Source of the DNA: Pseudomonadota bacterium
GTDB taxonomy: Bacteria > Myxococcota > Polyangia > Polyangiales > Polyangiaceae
Length of the DNA: 14,542 nt
Assembly: GCA_023419055.1 (NCBI GenBank)
Contig: JAEZYO010000568.1
Span: 1 to 14,542 of the forward strand
Direction: 5' to 3'
The notes under the pieces are model-generated. The model was not told where the DNA came from, did not search any database, and saw only the letters and a list, made by a program, of their open reading frames with translations. Each line of letters starts with the position of its first letter. Position 1 is the stretch's first letter. A program made the translations under genes and the position numbers. Shown one piece after another: positions 1 to 6,133 of the stretch.

Positions 1-71
1 CGACCGAACAGAAGGAGCGCCGCGACGAGAGCTCCTAGGCCGACCCGAACTGATAGATGGCGGTAGTGCAT
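1..71 (-). CDS. Start of a truncated membrane or secreted protein (runs off left edge)
   Basis: Reading leftwards on the minus strand, an ATG at 71 opens a frame that stays open to the window edge, giving about 23 residues. It begins M-H-Y-R-H-L-S-V-R and then becomes hydrophobic (V-G-L-G-A-L-V-A-A-L-L-L-F-G). A short basic N-terminus followed by a hydrophobic stretch is what a signal peptide or first membrane helix looks like. A weak purine-rich patch (CGGAAA) lies a few bases upstream. An in-frame TTG at 107 would add a basic leader containing R-R-R-K, which would favour a membrane anchor over a cleaved signal peptide. An in-frame TGA just upstream of that TTG limits further extension. The visible part is too short to name a family, and it could be a chance frame in GC-rich DNA. 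Confidence 0.4.
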   Translation of the reverse strand, partial: MHYRHLSVRVGLGALVAALLLFG

Positions 72-107
72 CGATTTCCGGCGGCGGACGCCCAAGCGCG
101 CGTCCAA

Positions 108-341
108 GAAGCGAGCTCAGGAGCGGAACGCCCCCGAGGAAGTGCTAGTGCCGAGGCGACGGAGCCGCGTGCGTAGCGAAGCCACGCTCAAGAGTGAGCA
201 ATCGGAATGATTGCGATTTCTCGACCACGAGCACTAGCTTCCGGCACCTGAAATCGAAGAGCAAGAGTTAGGCAGGAGTCGCTCGCGGGACGGCTCGAGG
301 GCCGACGCGAGCGACCGAGCGCCGCGCTGCCGAACGACGAC
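108..341. other. Intergenic stretch with nested small inverted repeats
   Basis: This 234-base stretch lies between the 3' end of the lipoprotein gene and the truncated left-edge gene, both on the minus strand. I see no convincing coding frame. It holds an imperfect inverted repeat (138-151 against 231-242). Between the arms are two small hairpins: GCTCA/TGAGC at 186-199, and GCAATC/GATTGC at 198-214 with a 5-base loop. No T-run follows on the minus strand, so a classical Rho-independent terminator for the lipoprotein gene is not evident. The stretch may contain the promoter of the left-edge gene, but I could not pick out a confident -35/-10 pair. Confidence 0.4.
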
Positions 342-1523
342 TCAGAGAGGATCGATTCGGTACACTTCCGACGTCGCCAGATTCGCGAGAAATGCGCGCC
401 CAGTCGGACCGATCACGATACCGGACAACGAGCCCGCCGGGAGCCCGGTGTCGAGCGAACGCACGAGCTCACCCTGTGTAGTGAACGCGTACACCTGACT
501 GCTGAGGTTGTCGGTCACGAACAAGACGCCCTGGTGCAACGTGAGCCCGCTCGGTCGCTCCAGGAGGCCCGGCGGGACGACCTCCTCGAGCACGGCGCCG
601 CTCATGCGGGCGTGTACCGGGATCGGATCGTAGGCGTCCACGACGCCGTCTTCAGTGCCGGTGTTCGAGTCGAGGCGCAAAATGCGGCCGTTACCAGTAT
701 CGGCGACGTAGACGAAGCCGGTCTTCGCGTCGTACGCGAGGTGGCTCGGCACGCGCGCTACCCGCGAGAGCTCACCCTCGGCGTAGCGCCAGAGCTCGCC
801 GTCGGAATGATCTTCTCCTCCGGGAGGATGGGGCGAGTTGAAATCGTAGCGATCGAGCGCGCCCGCGTCGCCGTTGAAGGCCCAGTAAACGTTGTCGACC
901 TCGTGCGCGATCCCCATGCAGAACGGCGTCTCGTGCAGCATGTCCAAGTGAAGGCCGTTCATGCCGTCGGTCGCGTGCTCCCCGAACAGCGCCGGATCCC
1001 AGAGCACGGGACCGTTGTAGGGCGTCGATTCGTCCTCGTAGTTGGCCGTGCGAGCCTCGCCGCAGGTCCCGAACGAGCCGCTCGGGGCGAACGCGATGGA
1101 AGAAGGGTTTCGCAGGAAGTGCCAGGCGTTGTCATCGGTCGCGACGTCGACCGAGGGCTCGCTGCTGCTCGCCTGGGAGACGATGGCCATCTTGCCGACC
1201 AGCGCTCGGCAGCCGCGATCGTCGTCCGAGCGACAGGGAAGGCCGGACTCGCGCTCCCGCAGGGTCACCCAGAGCTCGTCCTCGACGAGCGGGTTGAAGG
1301 CGAGCGCGGTTGCCTCTCGGTGGGTGGTGGGTTCGTAGACCAAGAACAAGCTCGCGGATTCGGGGCCGCCGTCTCCGAGCGCCCGGGCCACGTCCTCGGC
1401 GCTCGGACCCTTGGCGTCACCGCCCACCGCCTCGTCTTCGGACCCGCAGCCCGGCAGCGCCGCGAGCCCGACCGCAAGCGTCAAGACCGAGGGGAGAGAG
1501 CCCTTTCGAAGGGTGAAAGCCAT
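342..1523 (-). CDS. Secreted lipoprotein with NHL/beta-propeller-like repeats
   Basis: Predicted 393-residue exported lipoprotein of unknown specific function. The frame extends upstream to 1634, but I chose the ATG at 1523. It has a good AAGGAG ribosome site 7 bases upstream, and it puts a textbook lipoprotein signal first: basic F-T-L-R-K, a hydrophobic core, then lipobox L-P-G-C with Cys26 as the predicted lipidation site. An acidic, flexible stretch follows. The second half carries repeated strand-rich units of the type 'Y-V-A-D-T-G-N-G-R-I-L-R-L-D' and 'L-F-V-T-D-N-L-S-S-Q-V-Y-A-F', as in NHL or SMP-30-like beta-propellers. The middle has a Gly/Asn/Asp-rich segment (F-N-G-D-A-G-A-L-D-R-Y-D) and two Cys that could pair. 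No catalytic residues can be named. The gene is divergent from serB. The propeller assignment is inference from repeat pattern, and binding or scaffolding is likelier than catalysis. Confidence 0.8.
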   Translation of the reverse strand: MAFTLRKGSLPSVLTLAVGLAALPGCGSEDEAVGGDAKGPSAEDVARALGDGGPESASLFLVYEPTTHREATALAFNPLVEDELWVTLRERESGLPCRSDDDRGCRALVGKMAIVSQASSSEPSVDVATDDNAWHFLRNPSSIAFAPSGSFGTCGEARTANYEDESTPYNGPVLWDPALFGEHATDGMNGLHLDMLHETPFCMGIAHEVDNVYWAFNGDAGALDRYDFNSPHPPGGEDHSDGELWRYAEGELSRVARVPSHLAYDAKTGFVYVADTGNGRILRLDSNTGTEDGVVDAYDPIPVHARMSGAVLEEVVPPGLLERPSGLTLHQGVLFVTDNLSSQVYAFTTQGELVRSLDTGLPAGSLSGIVIGPTGRAFLANLATSEVYRIDPL

Positions 1524-1530
1524 ATCCGAG

Positions 1531-1536
1531 CTCCTT
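1531..1536 (-). promoter_or_regulatory. Ribosome binding site (AAGGAG) of the lipoprotein gene
   Basis: On the minus strand AAGGAG sits 7 bases before the ATG at 1523. It is one of the clearest Shine-Dalgarno matches in the window. It decides the start of the lipoprotein gene against the longer frame beginning at 1634, whose extra N-terminal residues would bury the signal peptide. Confidence 0.75.
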
Positions 1537-1539
1537 GTC

Positions 1540-1562
1540 GCCGGTTCTAGCACGCCGGTTCT
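1540..1562. repeat. Two direct copies of GCCGGTTCT upstream of the lipoprotein gene
   Basis: GCCGGTTCT occurs at 1540-1548 and again at 1554-1562, with start-to-start spacing of 14 bases. A degenerate third copy, GCCGGTTTC, lies at 1600-1608. All fall in the 149-base divergent region between the lipoprotein gene and serB, close to the lipoprotein start. They could be a regulator binding site or 5' leader structure. In GC-rich DNA a 9-base repeat may also be chance. Confidence 0.35.
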
Positions 1563-1672
1563 GACCTCGACGGAACCCTGCTCGGGCCGACGATTGCCGG
1601 CCGGTTTCGGCGTCTCAGCGGGGGATCTGTCCACCGGGCGTTGGGCAGTGCTAGACAGCGAGCCCCTAGCCC

Positions 1673-2878
1673 ATGACCCCTACCGAGCATCCGGATCGAA
1701 TCGTCCTCCACATCGCGGGCGCTGACCGCCCGGGCGTCACCGCCCGCCTCAGCGAAGTCATCGCCGAGGAGAACGCCGAGCTCGTGGATATCGGCCAATC
1801 GGTTCTCCACGGGTACCTCATGCTGTCTGCGATCGTGGACATCCCGCAGGGCTCCGACGCCCTGCGCAAGGTGCTGTTCGCGGTCGCGGACCTCGGGCTA
1901 CGGCTCGAGGTGAGCTCGTATCGGAAGTCGTACGACGTGCAGGAGCCGCTCCAGTCGCTCGCGGTGACGGTGCTCGGGCCGCTGCGTGACGGCGGAGCGG
2001 CGGCCAAGATCACCCGCTTTATGGCGGCGCGTTCGATGAACATCAGCGAGATCCGCTCCCTCAGCGAAGAGGACCTCTCCGGGCTGGAGCTGATCGTGGA
2101 TCTGCCGACCGGCTCGCGCGCAACCATCGAGGAGCTCGGTGAGCTGCGCGGGAAGCTCCTCAGCATGGGCAAGGAGCTCGGCGTCGACCTCGCCGTGCAA
2201 AAAGACGACATCTTCCGCCGCAGCAAGCGCCTGGTCTGCATGGACGTCGACTCGACGTTCATGAAGGGCGAGTTCATCGACGAGCTCGCGGACCAGGTCG
2301 GCGTCAAGAACGAGGTCGCCGCCATCACCGCGCGCGCGATGCGCGGCGAGCTCGACTTCAAGCAGGCGCTCGTCGAGCGCGTGAAGTTGCTCGAGGGCTT
2401 GCCGATGGAGCGCGTGCAGCAGGTCGTCGACCGATCCGAGATCACGCCGGGCGCCGACCGCTTCGTGAAGGTGCTGCACAGCCTCGGCTTCAAGGTCGGC
2501 CTCGTGAGCGGCGGCTTCACGTTCTTCGTCGACGAGCTCAAGAGCCGGTTCGGCCTCGACTTCGCGTTCGCGAACGAGCTCGAGGTCCATGACGGCAAGC
2601 TCACCGGGCGCGTGCGCGGCAGCATCGTGGACGGCGAGCGCAAGGCTCAGGTCCTGAAGGACATGGCGCAGGTCTACAACGTGCGCCTCGAGCAGACGGT
2701 CGCGATCGGTGACGGCGCGAACGACATCTTGATGCTCCAGTCCGCCGGCCTCGGCATCGCTTTCCGCGCGAAGCCGAAGCTGCAAGAGGTGGCGCACATG
2801 AGCCTGAACCACCACGAGCGACTCGACACCCTGCTCTACCTCATGGGCTTCAACGCCCGCGAGCTCAAGCTCGTCTGA
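1673..2878 (+). CDS. serB: Phosphoserine phosphatase SerB with N-terminal ACT-type region
   Basis: Cytoplasmic enzyme that hydrolyses O-phospho-L-serine to serine, the last step of the phosphorylated serine pathway (EC 3.1.3.3). The 401-residue protein is in the range of long SerB forms with ACT domains. Residues about 8-85 begin as an ACT fold (A-D-R-P-G-V-T-A-R-L), and about 93-175 look like a second ACT-type unit; such domains often bind serine or another amino acid allosterically. The HAD phosphatase core follows. Motif I is D-V-D-S-T at 191-195 (Asp191 nucleophile, Asp193 acid/base). Motif II is around Ser279 in V-S-G-G-F. The motif III lysine lies in the K-A-Q-V-L-K segment near 324-329, and motif IV is G-D-G-A-N-D at 346-351 (Asp347, Asp351). 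All key residues are present. No strong ribosome site precedes the ATG at 1673. The gene is divergent from the lipoprotein gene and convergent with the O-methyltransferase 40 bases downstream. Confidence 0.96.
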   Translation: MTPTEHPDRIVLHIAGADRPGVTARLSEVIAEENAELVDIGQSVLHGYLMLSAIVDIPQGSDALRKVLFAVADLGLRLEVSSYRKSYDVQEPLQSLAVTVLGPLRDGGAAAKITRFMAARSMNISEIRSLSEEDLSGLELIVDLPTGSRATIEELGELRGKLLSMGKELGVDLAVQKDDIFRRSKRLVCMDVDSTFMKGEFIDELADQVGVKNEVAAITARAMRGELDFKQALVERVKLLEGLPMERVQQVVDRSEITPGADRFVKVLHSLGFKVGLVSGGFTFFVDELKSRFGLDFAFANELEVHDGKLTGRVRGSIVDGERKAQVLKDMAQVYNVRLEQTVAIGDGANDILMLQSAGLGIAFRAKPKLQEVAHMSLNHHERLDTLLYLMGFNARELKLV

Positions 2879-2880
2879 GC

Positions 2881-2892
2881 ACGAGCGCTCGT
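2881..2892. repeat. 12-base perfect palindrome after serB
   Basis: ACGAGCGCTCGT lies 2 bases past the serB stop, in the 40-base gap between two convergent genes. It can fold to a short hairpin on either strand but has no T-run. At best it is a weak bidirectional terminator element. Confidence 0.3.
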
Positions 2893-2918
2893 CCTCCGGG
2901 CGCCGGCGCGTCGGGCGC

Positions 2919-3578
2919 TCAGCGCTTGCGGGCGAGCAGTAAGCCGTCCCCGATGGGTACGAGGCTCGCGCTCACCCGCGGATCCGAGCGAGCCTTCGCG
3001 TTCAGCGCGCGGATAGCGACCGTGGACTCGTCGTTCACGCTCGGATCGGCGACTTTCCCACCCCAAAGGGTGTTGTCGATCGCGATCAGCCCGCCTGGCC
3101 GCAAGAGCTCGAGGCAGCGCTCGTAGTACGCGTCGTAGCCGGTCTTGTCCGCGTCGATGAACGCGAAGTCGAAGCGGCCGCGCTCACCCGACGCGACGAG
3201 CGCGTCGAGCGTCTGCGTCGCGGGCGCGAGCCGCAAGTGGATCTTCGAGGCGACGCCGGCTTCGGCCCAATAACGGCGCGCGACCGCCGTCCACTCCTCG
3301 CTCACGTCGCAAGCGACGATCTTTCCGTCGGCCGGGAGCGCGAGGGCGACCGCGAGCGAGCTGTAGCCCGTGAACACGCCGATCTCCAGGCAACGGCGCG
3401 CGCCCACGAGCTCCACCAGGAGCGCCATGAAGCGCCCCTGCTCCGGGGAGATCTGCATGCCCCCCATCGGGAGCTCGGCGGTCTCCGCGCGCAGCCGCCC
3501 GAGGATGGGCGGCTCCTCCGCGGCCTCCAACAGGTACTGCCAGACCGCGTCGTTCATCTCGATCGTGCGGCGCGACAT
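2919..3578 (-). CDS. Class I SAM-dependent O-methyltransferase (catechol/caffeoyl-CoA type)
   Basis: Probable cytoplasmic methyltransferase using S-adenosylmethionine and a divalent metal to methylate a catechol-like hydroxyl; the substrate is unknown. From the ATG at 3578 it is 219 residues, normal for bacterial members of methyltransferase family 3. In-frame TTG (3584) and GTG (3581) codons precede it. I prefer the ATG because AGTGAG lies just upstream at workable spacing. SAM-binding motif I is L-E-I-G-V-F-T-G-Y-S-S (64-74). The acidic end of strand 2 is at Asp91. The metal-binding I-D-A-D-K is at 141-145 (Asp142) and D-N at 168-169, with W-G-G-K following, as in the caffeoyl-CoA and catechol methyltransferases. 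It lies 27 bases downstream of yggX on the same strand, so the two are probably co-transcribed. A role in tailoring a secondary metabolite or small phenolic is possible but not shown. Confidence 0.92.
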   Translation of the reverse strand: MSRRTIEMNDAVWQYLLEAAEEPPILGRLRAETAELPMGGMQISPEQGRFMALLVELVGARRCLEIGVFTGYSSLAVALALPADGKIVACDVSEEWTAVARRYWAEAGVASKIHLRLAPATQTLDALVASGERGRFDFAFIDADKTGYDAYYERCLELLRPGGLIAIDNTLWGGKVADPSVNDESTVAIRALNAKARSDPRVSASLVPIGDGLLLARKR

Positions 3579-3605
3579 CACCAACTCACTTCGGCTAGGT
3601 CAGAC

Positions 3606-3881
3606 CTACTTCTGCTCGGTCGGGCGAAACTCGTCGGGGAGCTTCGAGCCCTCACCGAAGAAGTACTTCTCGCACTCGGTCATCCAGATTCGCTGGCCGT
3701 TCTCGCTCGTGAGATCGAGGCGATACTCGTTGATGAGCATCTTCGAGTGCTCGAGCCACTGGCGCCAGGCCTGCTTGGAGACGTTCGCGTAGATCCGCTC
3801 GCCGAGTGGCCCCTTGAAGGGCGCGCGATCGAGCGCTTCGGCTTCGTGGCCGAGCTTGATGCATTGGACGGTCTTGGACAT
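3606..3881 (-). CDS. yggX: YggX-family Fe(II)-trafficking / oxidative protection protein
   Basis: Small 91-residue cytoplasmic protein of the YggX family. In enteric bacteria the family protects iron-sulfur proteins from oxidative damage and is linked to Fe(II) handling. The family signature is clear: V-Q-C near the N-terminus with Cys7 (the conserved YggX cysteine), P-F-K-G-P-L-G-E-R-I-Y, then V-S-K-Q-A-W-R-Q-W and M-L-I-N-E-Y-R-L, ending in the acidic/aromatic tail E-K-Y-F-F-G-E-G. Length matches the family (about 90). The ATG at 3879-3881 is the only sensible start, although its upstream region has no strong ribosome site. The family is best known from beta- and gamma-proteobacteria but also occurs in myxobacteria. 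The O-methyltransferase follows 27 bases downstream. A strong hairpin lies upstream, separating it from the small secreted gene. Confidence 0.94.
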   Translation of the reverse strand: MSKTVQCIKLGHEAEALDRAPFKGPLGERIYANVSKQAWRQWLEHSKMLINEYRLDLTSENGQRIWMTECEKYFFGEGSKLPDEFRPTEQK

Positions 3882-3951
3882 GAGATATGGGTCCCGGCAG
3901 GGAGCCGGGCCCTCGAGATAGCTCGACTCCGTCCGATTGGCGAGCGCACCG

Positions 3952-3987
3952 ACCCCGGGAACACCCCCAGTACAGGGTGCCCGGGGT
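3952..3987. terminator. Strong GC-rich hairpin between the small secreted gene and yggX
   Basis: The left arm (ACCCCGGG then CACCC, 3952-3966, with a two-A bulge at 3960-3961) pairs with the right arm GGGTGCCCGGGGT (3975-3987). The result is a 13-bp stem with an 8-base loop. It lies about 40 bases past the stop of the small secreted gene and about 70 bases before yggX, so it is well placed to end or attenuate transcription between them. There is no T-run on the minus strand after the stem. It is therefore either a U-less terminator, as is common in very GC-rich genomes, or a stabilising 3' structure. Confidence 0.55.
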
Positions 3988-4025
3988 TCTATCGAAGGCC
4001 CGAGGCGTAGAGCCGGTGCTCGCGC

Positions 4026-4250
4026 CTAGGCCTTGTCGTCGCCCTTCTTGTCGCCCTTCTTGTCGTCGTGGTCACCGCCACAGGACGGGTCCGCCGACGC
4101 AACGGAGGGGTTCTTTTCCTTCTTCTTCTCTTCGTCACCGTGCTTGTCGCCACCGCCACAGCTCGGGTTCTGAACCGGGGCGGCCGCGGCCGGCAGGGCC
4201 ACAAGGAGACCCGCGGCGACGAAGAGCGCTCGTGCTGCTCGCTCGATCAT
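4026..4250 (-). CDS. Small secreted Cys/Asp/Lys/His-rich protein
   Basis: A 74-residue protein I cannot assign to a family. From the ATG at 4250 the first 23 or so residues are a typical Sec signal peptide: I-E-R-A-A-R, a hydrophobic core of F-V-A-A-G-L-L-V-A-L, then P-A-A-A-A as a likely signal peptidase I site. The mature part is about 50 residues of low complexity. An N/D-P-S-C-G-G unit occurs twice, each followed by a run of Asp, His, Lys and Gly, and a third copy of N-P-S lacks the Cys. The C-terminus repeats K-K-G-D, mirrored in the DNA as a tandem CTTCTTGTCGCC element near 4040. Just two Cys are present in the mature chain, plus two His, so one disulfide, metal binding or dimerisation are all possible. 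The frame continues upstream to a TTG at 4307, but that would bury the signal peptide. It sits between the PDZ-like gene and yggX. Confidence 0.72.
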   Translation of the reverse strand: MIERAARALFVAAGLLVALPAAAAPVQNPSCGGGDKHGDEEKKKEKNPSVASADPSCGGDHDDKKGDKKGDDKA

Positions 4251-4259
4251 GATGCCGGA

Positions 4260-4288
4260 AGTCTTCGTCCATCCAGCCTGAACGTCAA
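4260..4288 (-). promoter_or_regulatory. Possible sigma-70 promoter of the small secreted gene
   Basis: On the minus strand TTGACG (4288-4283) is a 5/6 match to the -35 consensus. It is followed after 17 bases by AAGACT (4265-4260), a poor -10. A start about 7 bases downstream would fall almost on the ATG at 4250, giving an almost leaderless message, which fits the absence of a visible ribosome site there. The weak -10 keeps confidence low. Confidence 0.3.
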
Positions 4289-4300
4289 GGCAGGCGGGCT

Positions 4301-4322
4301 GGCCCAATTCGGCCCCAATTCG
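4301..4322. repeat. Tandem copies of GGCC(C)CAATTCGG
   Basis: GGCCCAATTCG and GGCCCCAATTCGG follow each other directly at 4301-4311 and 4311-4323, just upstream of the putative promoter of the small secreted gene and just after the stop of the PDZ-like gene. An adjacent pair of near-identical 10-11 base units with AT-rich centres in GC-rich DNA could be a tandem operator. No regulator can be named. Confidence 0.35.
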
Positions 4323-4328
4323 GGCGGC

Positions 4329-4907
4329 CTAATACGGCTGCTCGACGACCAGCACGAAGCGGTCCTGCCCCCGGTACAAAACTCCCGAAATCGTGTCCGC
4401 TCGCCGACCTCGGGCGCGCACGATGGCTTCGATCACCTGCCCCGGTGCTCGCGCCGGGCGCCCCTCGACCTCCGTGAGAACGTCCCCATCGAGCACGCCG
4501 AGCCCGAGCGCCCCCACTCCGAAGAGCGCGATCCCGGCCGGTCGCTCACCGCTGGCGGCGACGGGCTTGCCCGAAGGCCTCACCCGACGCTCCGCGAGCG
4601 AGAGAACGACCGCCCTCGATACCCGAATCCCCGACGGCGGCGGCGCATGGGGCTTCGCTGCCTTCGGCCTGGCGCCTCGCTTCGGGGGTGCCGGGACCTT
4701 CGTCTCGAGAGCCAGAGCTGGAGCAGGATCCGGAGGCGGCTCGTCCGTGACCGCCGGCTCCTCCGCGGGAGCCAATGGCTGGGGAAGGAGCCTTACGACG
4801 AAAGCGAGCCGTTCCGCGACACGCGTACCGAACCGATCAGCGAGCGGCCCGCCGAGGAGCGCCCCCGAGACCAGCGGAGCGAGCAAGAGCACGGACCAGC
4901 GAAACAC
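4329..4907 (-). CDS. Membrane-anchored protein with Pro-rich linker and C-terminal PDZ-like domain
   Basis: A 192-residue protein with three visible parts. Residues about 3-20 are an N-terminal hydrophobic helix (signal anchor). Residues about 42-93 are a Pro/Ala-rich linker. Residues about 124-190 look like a PDZ-like domain: the hydrophobic loop G-I-A-L-F-G-V-G, then L-G-V-L-D-G-D-V-L-T-E-V-E-G, the usual 'gets to a place, then D-G-D' turn of proteobacterial PDZ domains, and a final strand F-V-L-V-V-E. Anchor, flexible periplasmic linker and PDZ is the architecture of the type II secretion protein GspC, but there are no other type II secretion core genes beside it and I see no clear GspC homology-region motif, so I do not use that name. 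It could equally be a stand-alone adaptor. The start is a GTG at 4907 without a strong ribosome site. It lies 30 bases after the DUF3293 gene, likely in the same transcript. Confidence 0.72.
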   Translation of the reverse strand: MFRWSVLLLAPLVSGALLGGPLADRFGTRVAERLAFVVRLLPQPLAPAEEPAVTDEPPPDPAPALALETKVPAPPKRGARPKAAKPHAPPPSGIRVSRAVVLSLAERRVRPSGKPVAASGERPAGIALFGVGALGLGVLDGDVLTEVEGRPARAPGQVIEAIVRARGRRADTISGVLYRGQDRFVLVVEQPY

Positions 4908-4937
4908 GCGGGCTCGAGGATAGCACGCGGCACGCCG

Positions 4938-5405
4938 CTACTGACGCGTGCGCCAATTGCCGACGAACGTCCGCCCGATCTCGTCGCAGGTCGTGTCCGT
5001 GACGATCAGCTCCGGGCGGCTGTTCTTGCAGTAAACCACGGTATTTTGCCGGAACGTGCGTCCGAACGCGATGGTCTCTTCCCGGCCGATACCGTGCACG
5101 AGCCAGGCCGGCTCTCGCCACATGCCCTCGGGCTCCTCGTCGTACCCGACGCAGTGCTCCACGCGGTAGCAGCCGAGGATCAGAAGGTCGCGCAACACTT
5201 GGTGGCGGCCCTCGTTCACGCGCCGCGGGAGGAGCATGCTGCGAGGGTTGTACGCCGTGAGAACGGCGAAGTCGCGGCGCAAGAGCTCCGGCAGCTGACC
5301 TGTGTCCTTGACGATCTCACCGTCCAGTGAGACCCGGAGGACGCCTGCGTCGGTGGGGAGCTCGTACACCGTCGCAAAGTAGGAACGGAGCAGGTTCTGA
5401 TCCAT
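4938..5405 (-). CDS. DUF3293 family protein
   Basis: A 155-residue soluble protein that I recognise as a DUF3293 member; its function is unknown. The family hallmarks are present: T-A-Y-N-P-R-S (50-56), a Glu-containing segment followed by a Leu-rich helix, G-C-Y-R-V near 78-82, W-R-E-P (96-99), then G-R-E-E at 107-110 leading into F-R-Q-N-T-V-V-Y (118-125). No signal peptide or membrane segment is seen, so it is probably cytoplasmic. Three Cys lie in the second half (Cys79, Cys85, Cys126) and one near 140, with no obvious metal-site spacing. The start is an ATG at 5405, 27 bases after the response regulator stop on the same strand, and the PDZ-like gene follows 30 bases later. Co-transcription with the two-component pair is likely from spacing. 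A functional link is not shown. Confidence 0.88.
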   Translation of the reverse strand: MDQNLLRSYFATVYELPTDAGVLRVSLDGEIVKDTGQLPELLRRDFAVLTAYNPRSMLLPRRVNEGRHQVLRDLLILGCYRVEHCVGYDEEPEGMWREPAWLVHGIGREETIAFGRTFRQNTVVYCKNSRPELIVTDTTCDEIGRTFVGNWRTRQ

Positions 5406-5432
5406 CGGTCCGAAGCGGCCCTATAACACGAC

Positions 5433-6131
5433 TCATGCTCGGAAGCGGTAACCGACGCCTCTCACCGTGAGGAGATGAACGGGGTCGCTCGGATCTTCTT
5501 CCAGCTTATTTCTCAGCTGGAGCATGAAATTGTCGATGGTACGGAGCGTGCCGTGATGTTCGGGGCCCCAGACGCGCGACAAGATCTCCTCGCGTGAGAG
5601 CGCCTGGCCCGCAGCTTCGACCAGGCACCAGAGCACGTCGAACTCGGTCGCCGTGAGCTCCACGTGCCCGCCCGCTCGCTTCACCTCGCGGGTGGAGGAG
5701 TTGATTTCGAGCGCGCCCGCGAGCACCTGGGCTCCCGGGCGCTGCCGCGCGATCCCGTCGCGACGCAGCACCGCCTTCACGCGCGCGAGGAGCTCCGCGA
5801 GGCTGAAGGGTTTGGTGATGTAGTCCTCTGCCCCGAGCTCGAGACCCATCACCTTGTCCATCTCCGCCCCGCGCGCGCTCAGCATCACGACAGGCACGTG
5901 CTTGCCCTCGGCGCGCAAGGCCCTCACGACCTCGAAGCCGTTCATTTTCGGCAGCATCACGTCCAGGATCACGAGATCGAACGGTCCCTCCGCGGCCCGG
6001 CGGTACCCTTCTTCGCCGTCCACCGCGACCTTCACCTCGTAGCCCTCCGCCTGGAGGTTCATCTCGAGACCGAGCGTGATGCTCTCGTCGTCTTCGATGA
6101 TCAGGATCTGTTTCTTGTCGTTCCCCTGCAT
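5433..6131 (-). CDS. OmpR/PhoB-family response regulator
   Basis: Cytoplasmic DNA-binding regulator, the partner of the histidine kinase immediately upstream. From the ATG at 6131 it has 232 residues. The receiver domain spans about 7-120: acidic pair Asp14-Asp15, phospho-acceptor Asp57 in V-I-L-D-V-M-L-P, Ser85 in M-L-S-A-R, Tyr104 and Lys107 in Y-I-T-K-P-F. The winged-helix domain spans about 135-230, with L-T-A-T-E-F-D-V-L, the L-S-R-E-E-I-L-S-R-V-W helix and the closing V-R-G-V-G-Y-R-F hairpin typical of the PhoB/OmpR class. All key residues are present, so it should be active. An in-frame TTG at 6137 would start it inside the kinase stop codon region. The ATG leaves a 2-base gap. Both imply translational coupling. 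The regulon cannot be read from the sequence. Confidence 0.96.
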   Translation of the reverse strand: MQGNDKKQILIIEDDESITLGLEMNLQAEGYEVKVAVDGEEGYRRAAEGPFDLVILDVMLPKMNGFEVVRALRAEGKHVPVVMLSARGAEMDKVMGLELGAEDYITKPFSLAELLARVKAVLRRDGIARQRPGAQVLAGALEINSSTREVKRAGGHVELTATEFDVLWCLVEAAGQALSREEILSRVWGPEHHGTLRTIDNFMLQLRNKLEEDPSDPVHLLTVRGVGYRFRA

Positions 6132-6133
6132 GC

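Noticed and set aside
534..1550. 338-codon plus-strand frame opposite the lipoprotein gene
   Set aside because: The minus frame has a strong ribosome site, a lipobox and repeat structure; the plus frame has none of these.
1524..1634. Upstream extension of the lipoprotein gene to 1634
   Set aside because: It would place 37 polar residues before the signal peptide and ignores the AAGGAG at 1531-1536.
3596..3608. TAGGT-CAG-ACCTA inverted repeat overlapping the yggX stop
   Set aside because: A 5-bp stem with a 3-base loop is too small and expected by chance; the two genes flanking it are likely co-transcribed.
4068..5330. 420-codon plus-strand frame across the small secreted, PDZ-like and DUF3293 genes
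   Set aside because: It runs antisense to three genes with better signals (signal peptide, PDZ-like domain, DUF3293 motifs) and has a shadow-type composition.
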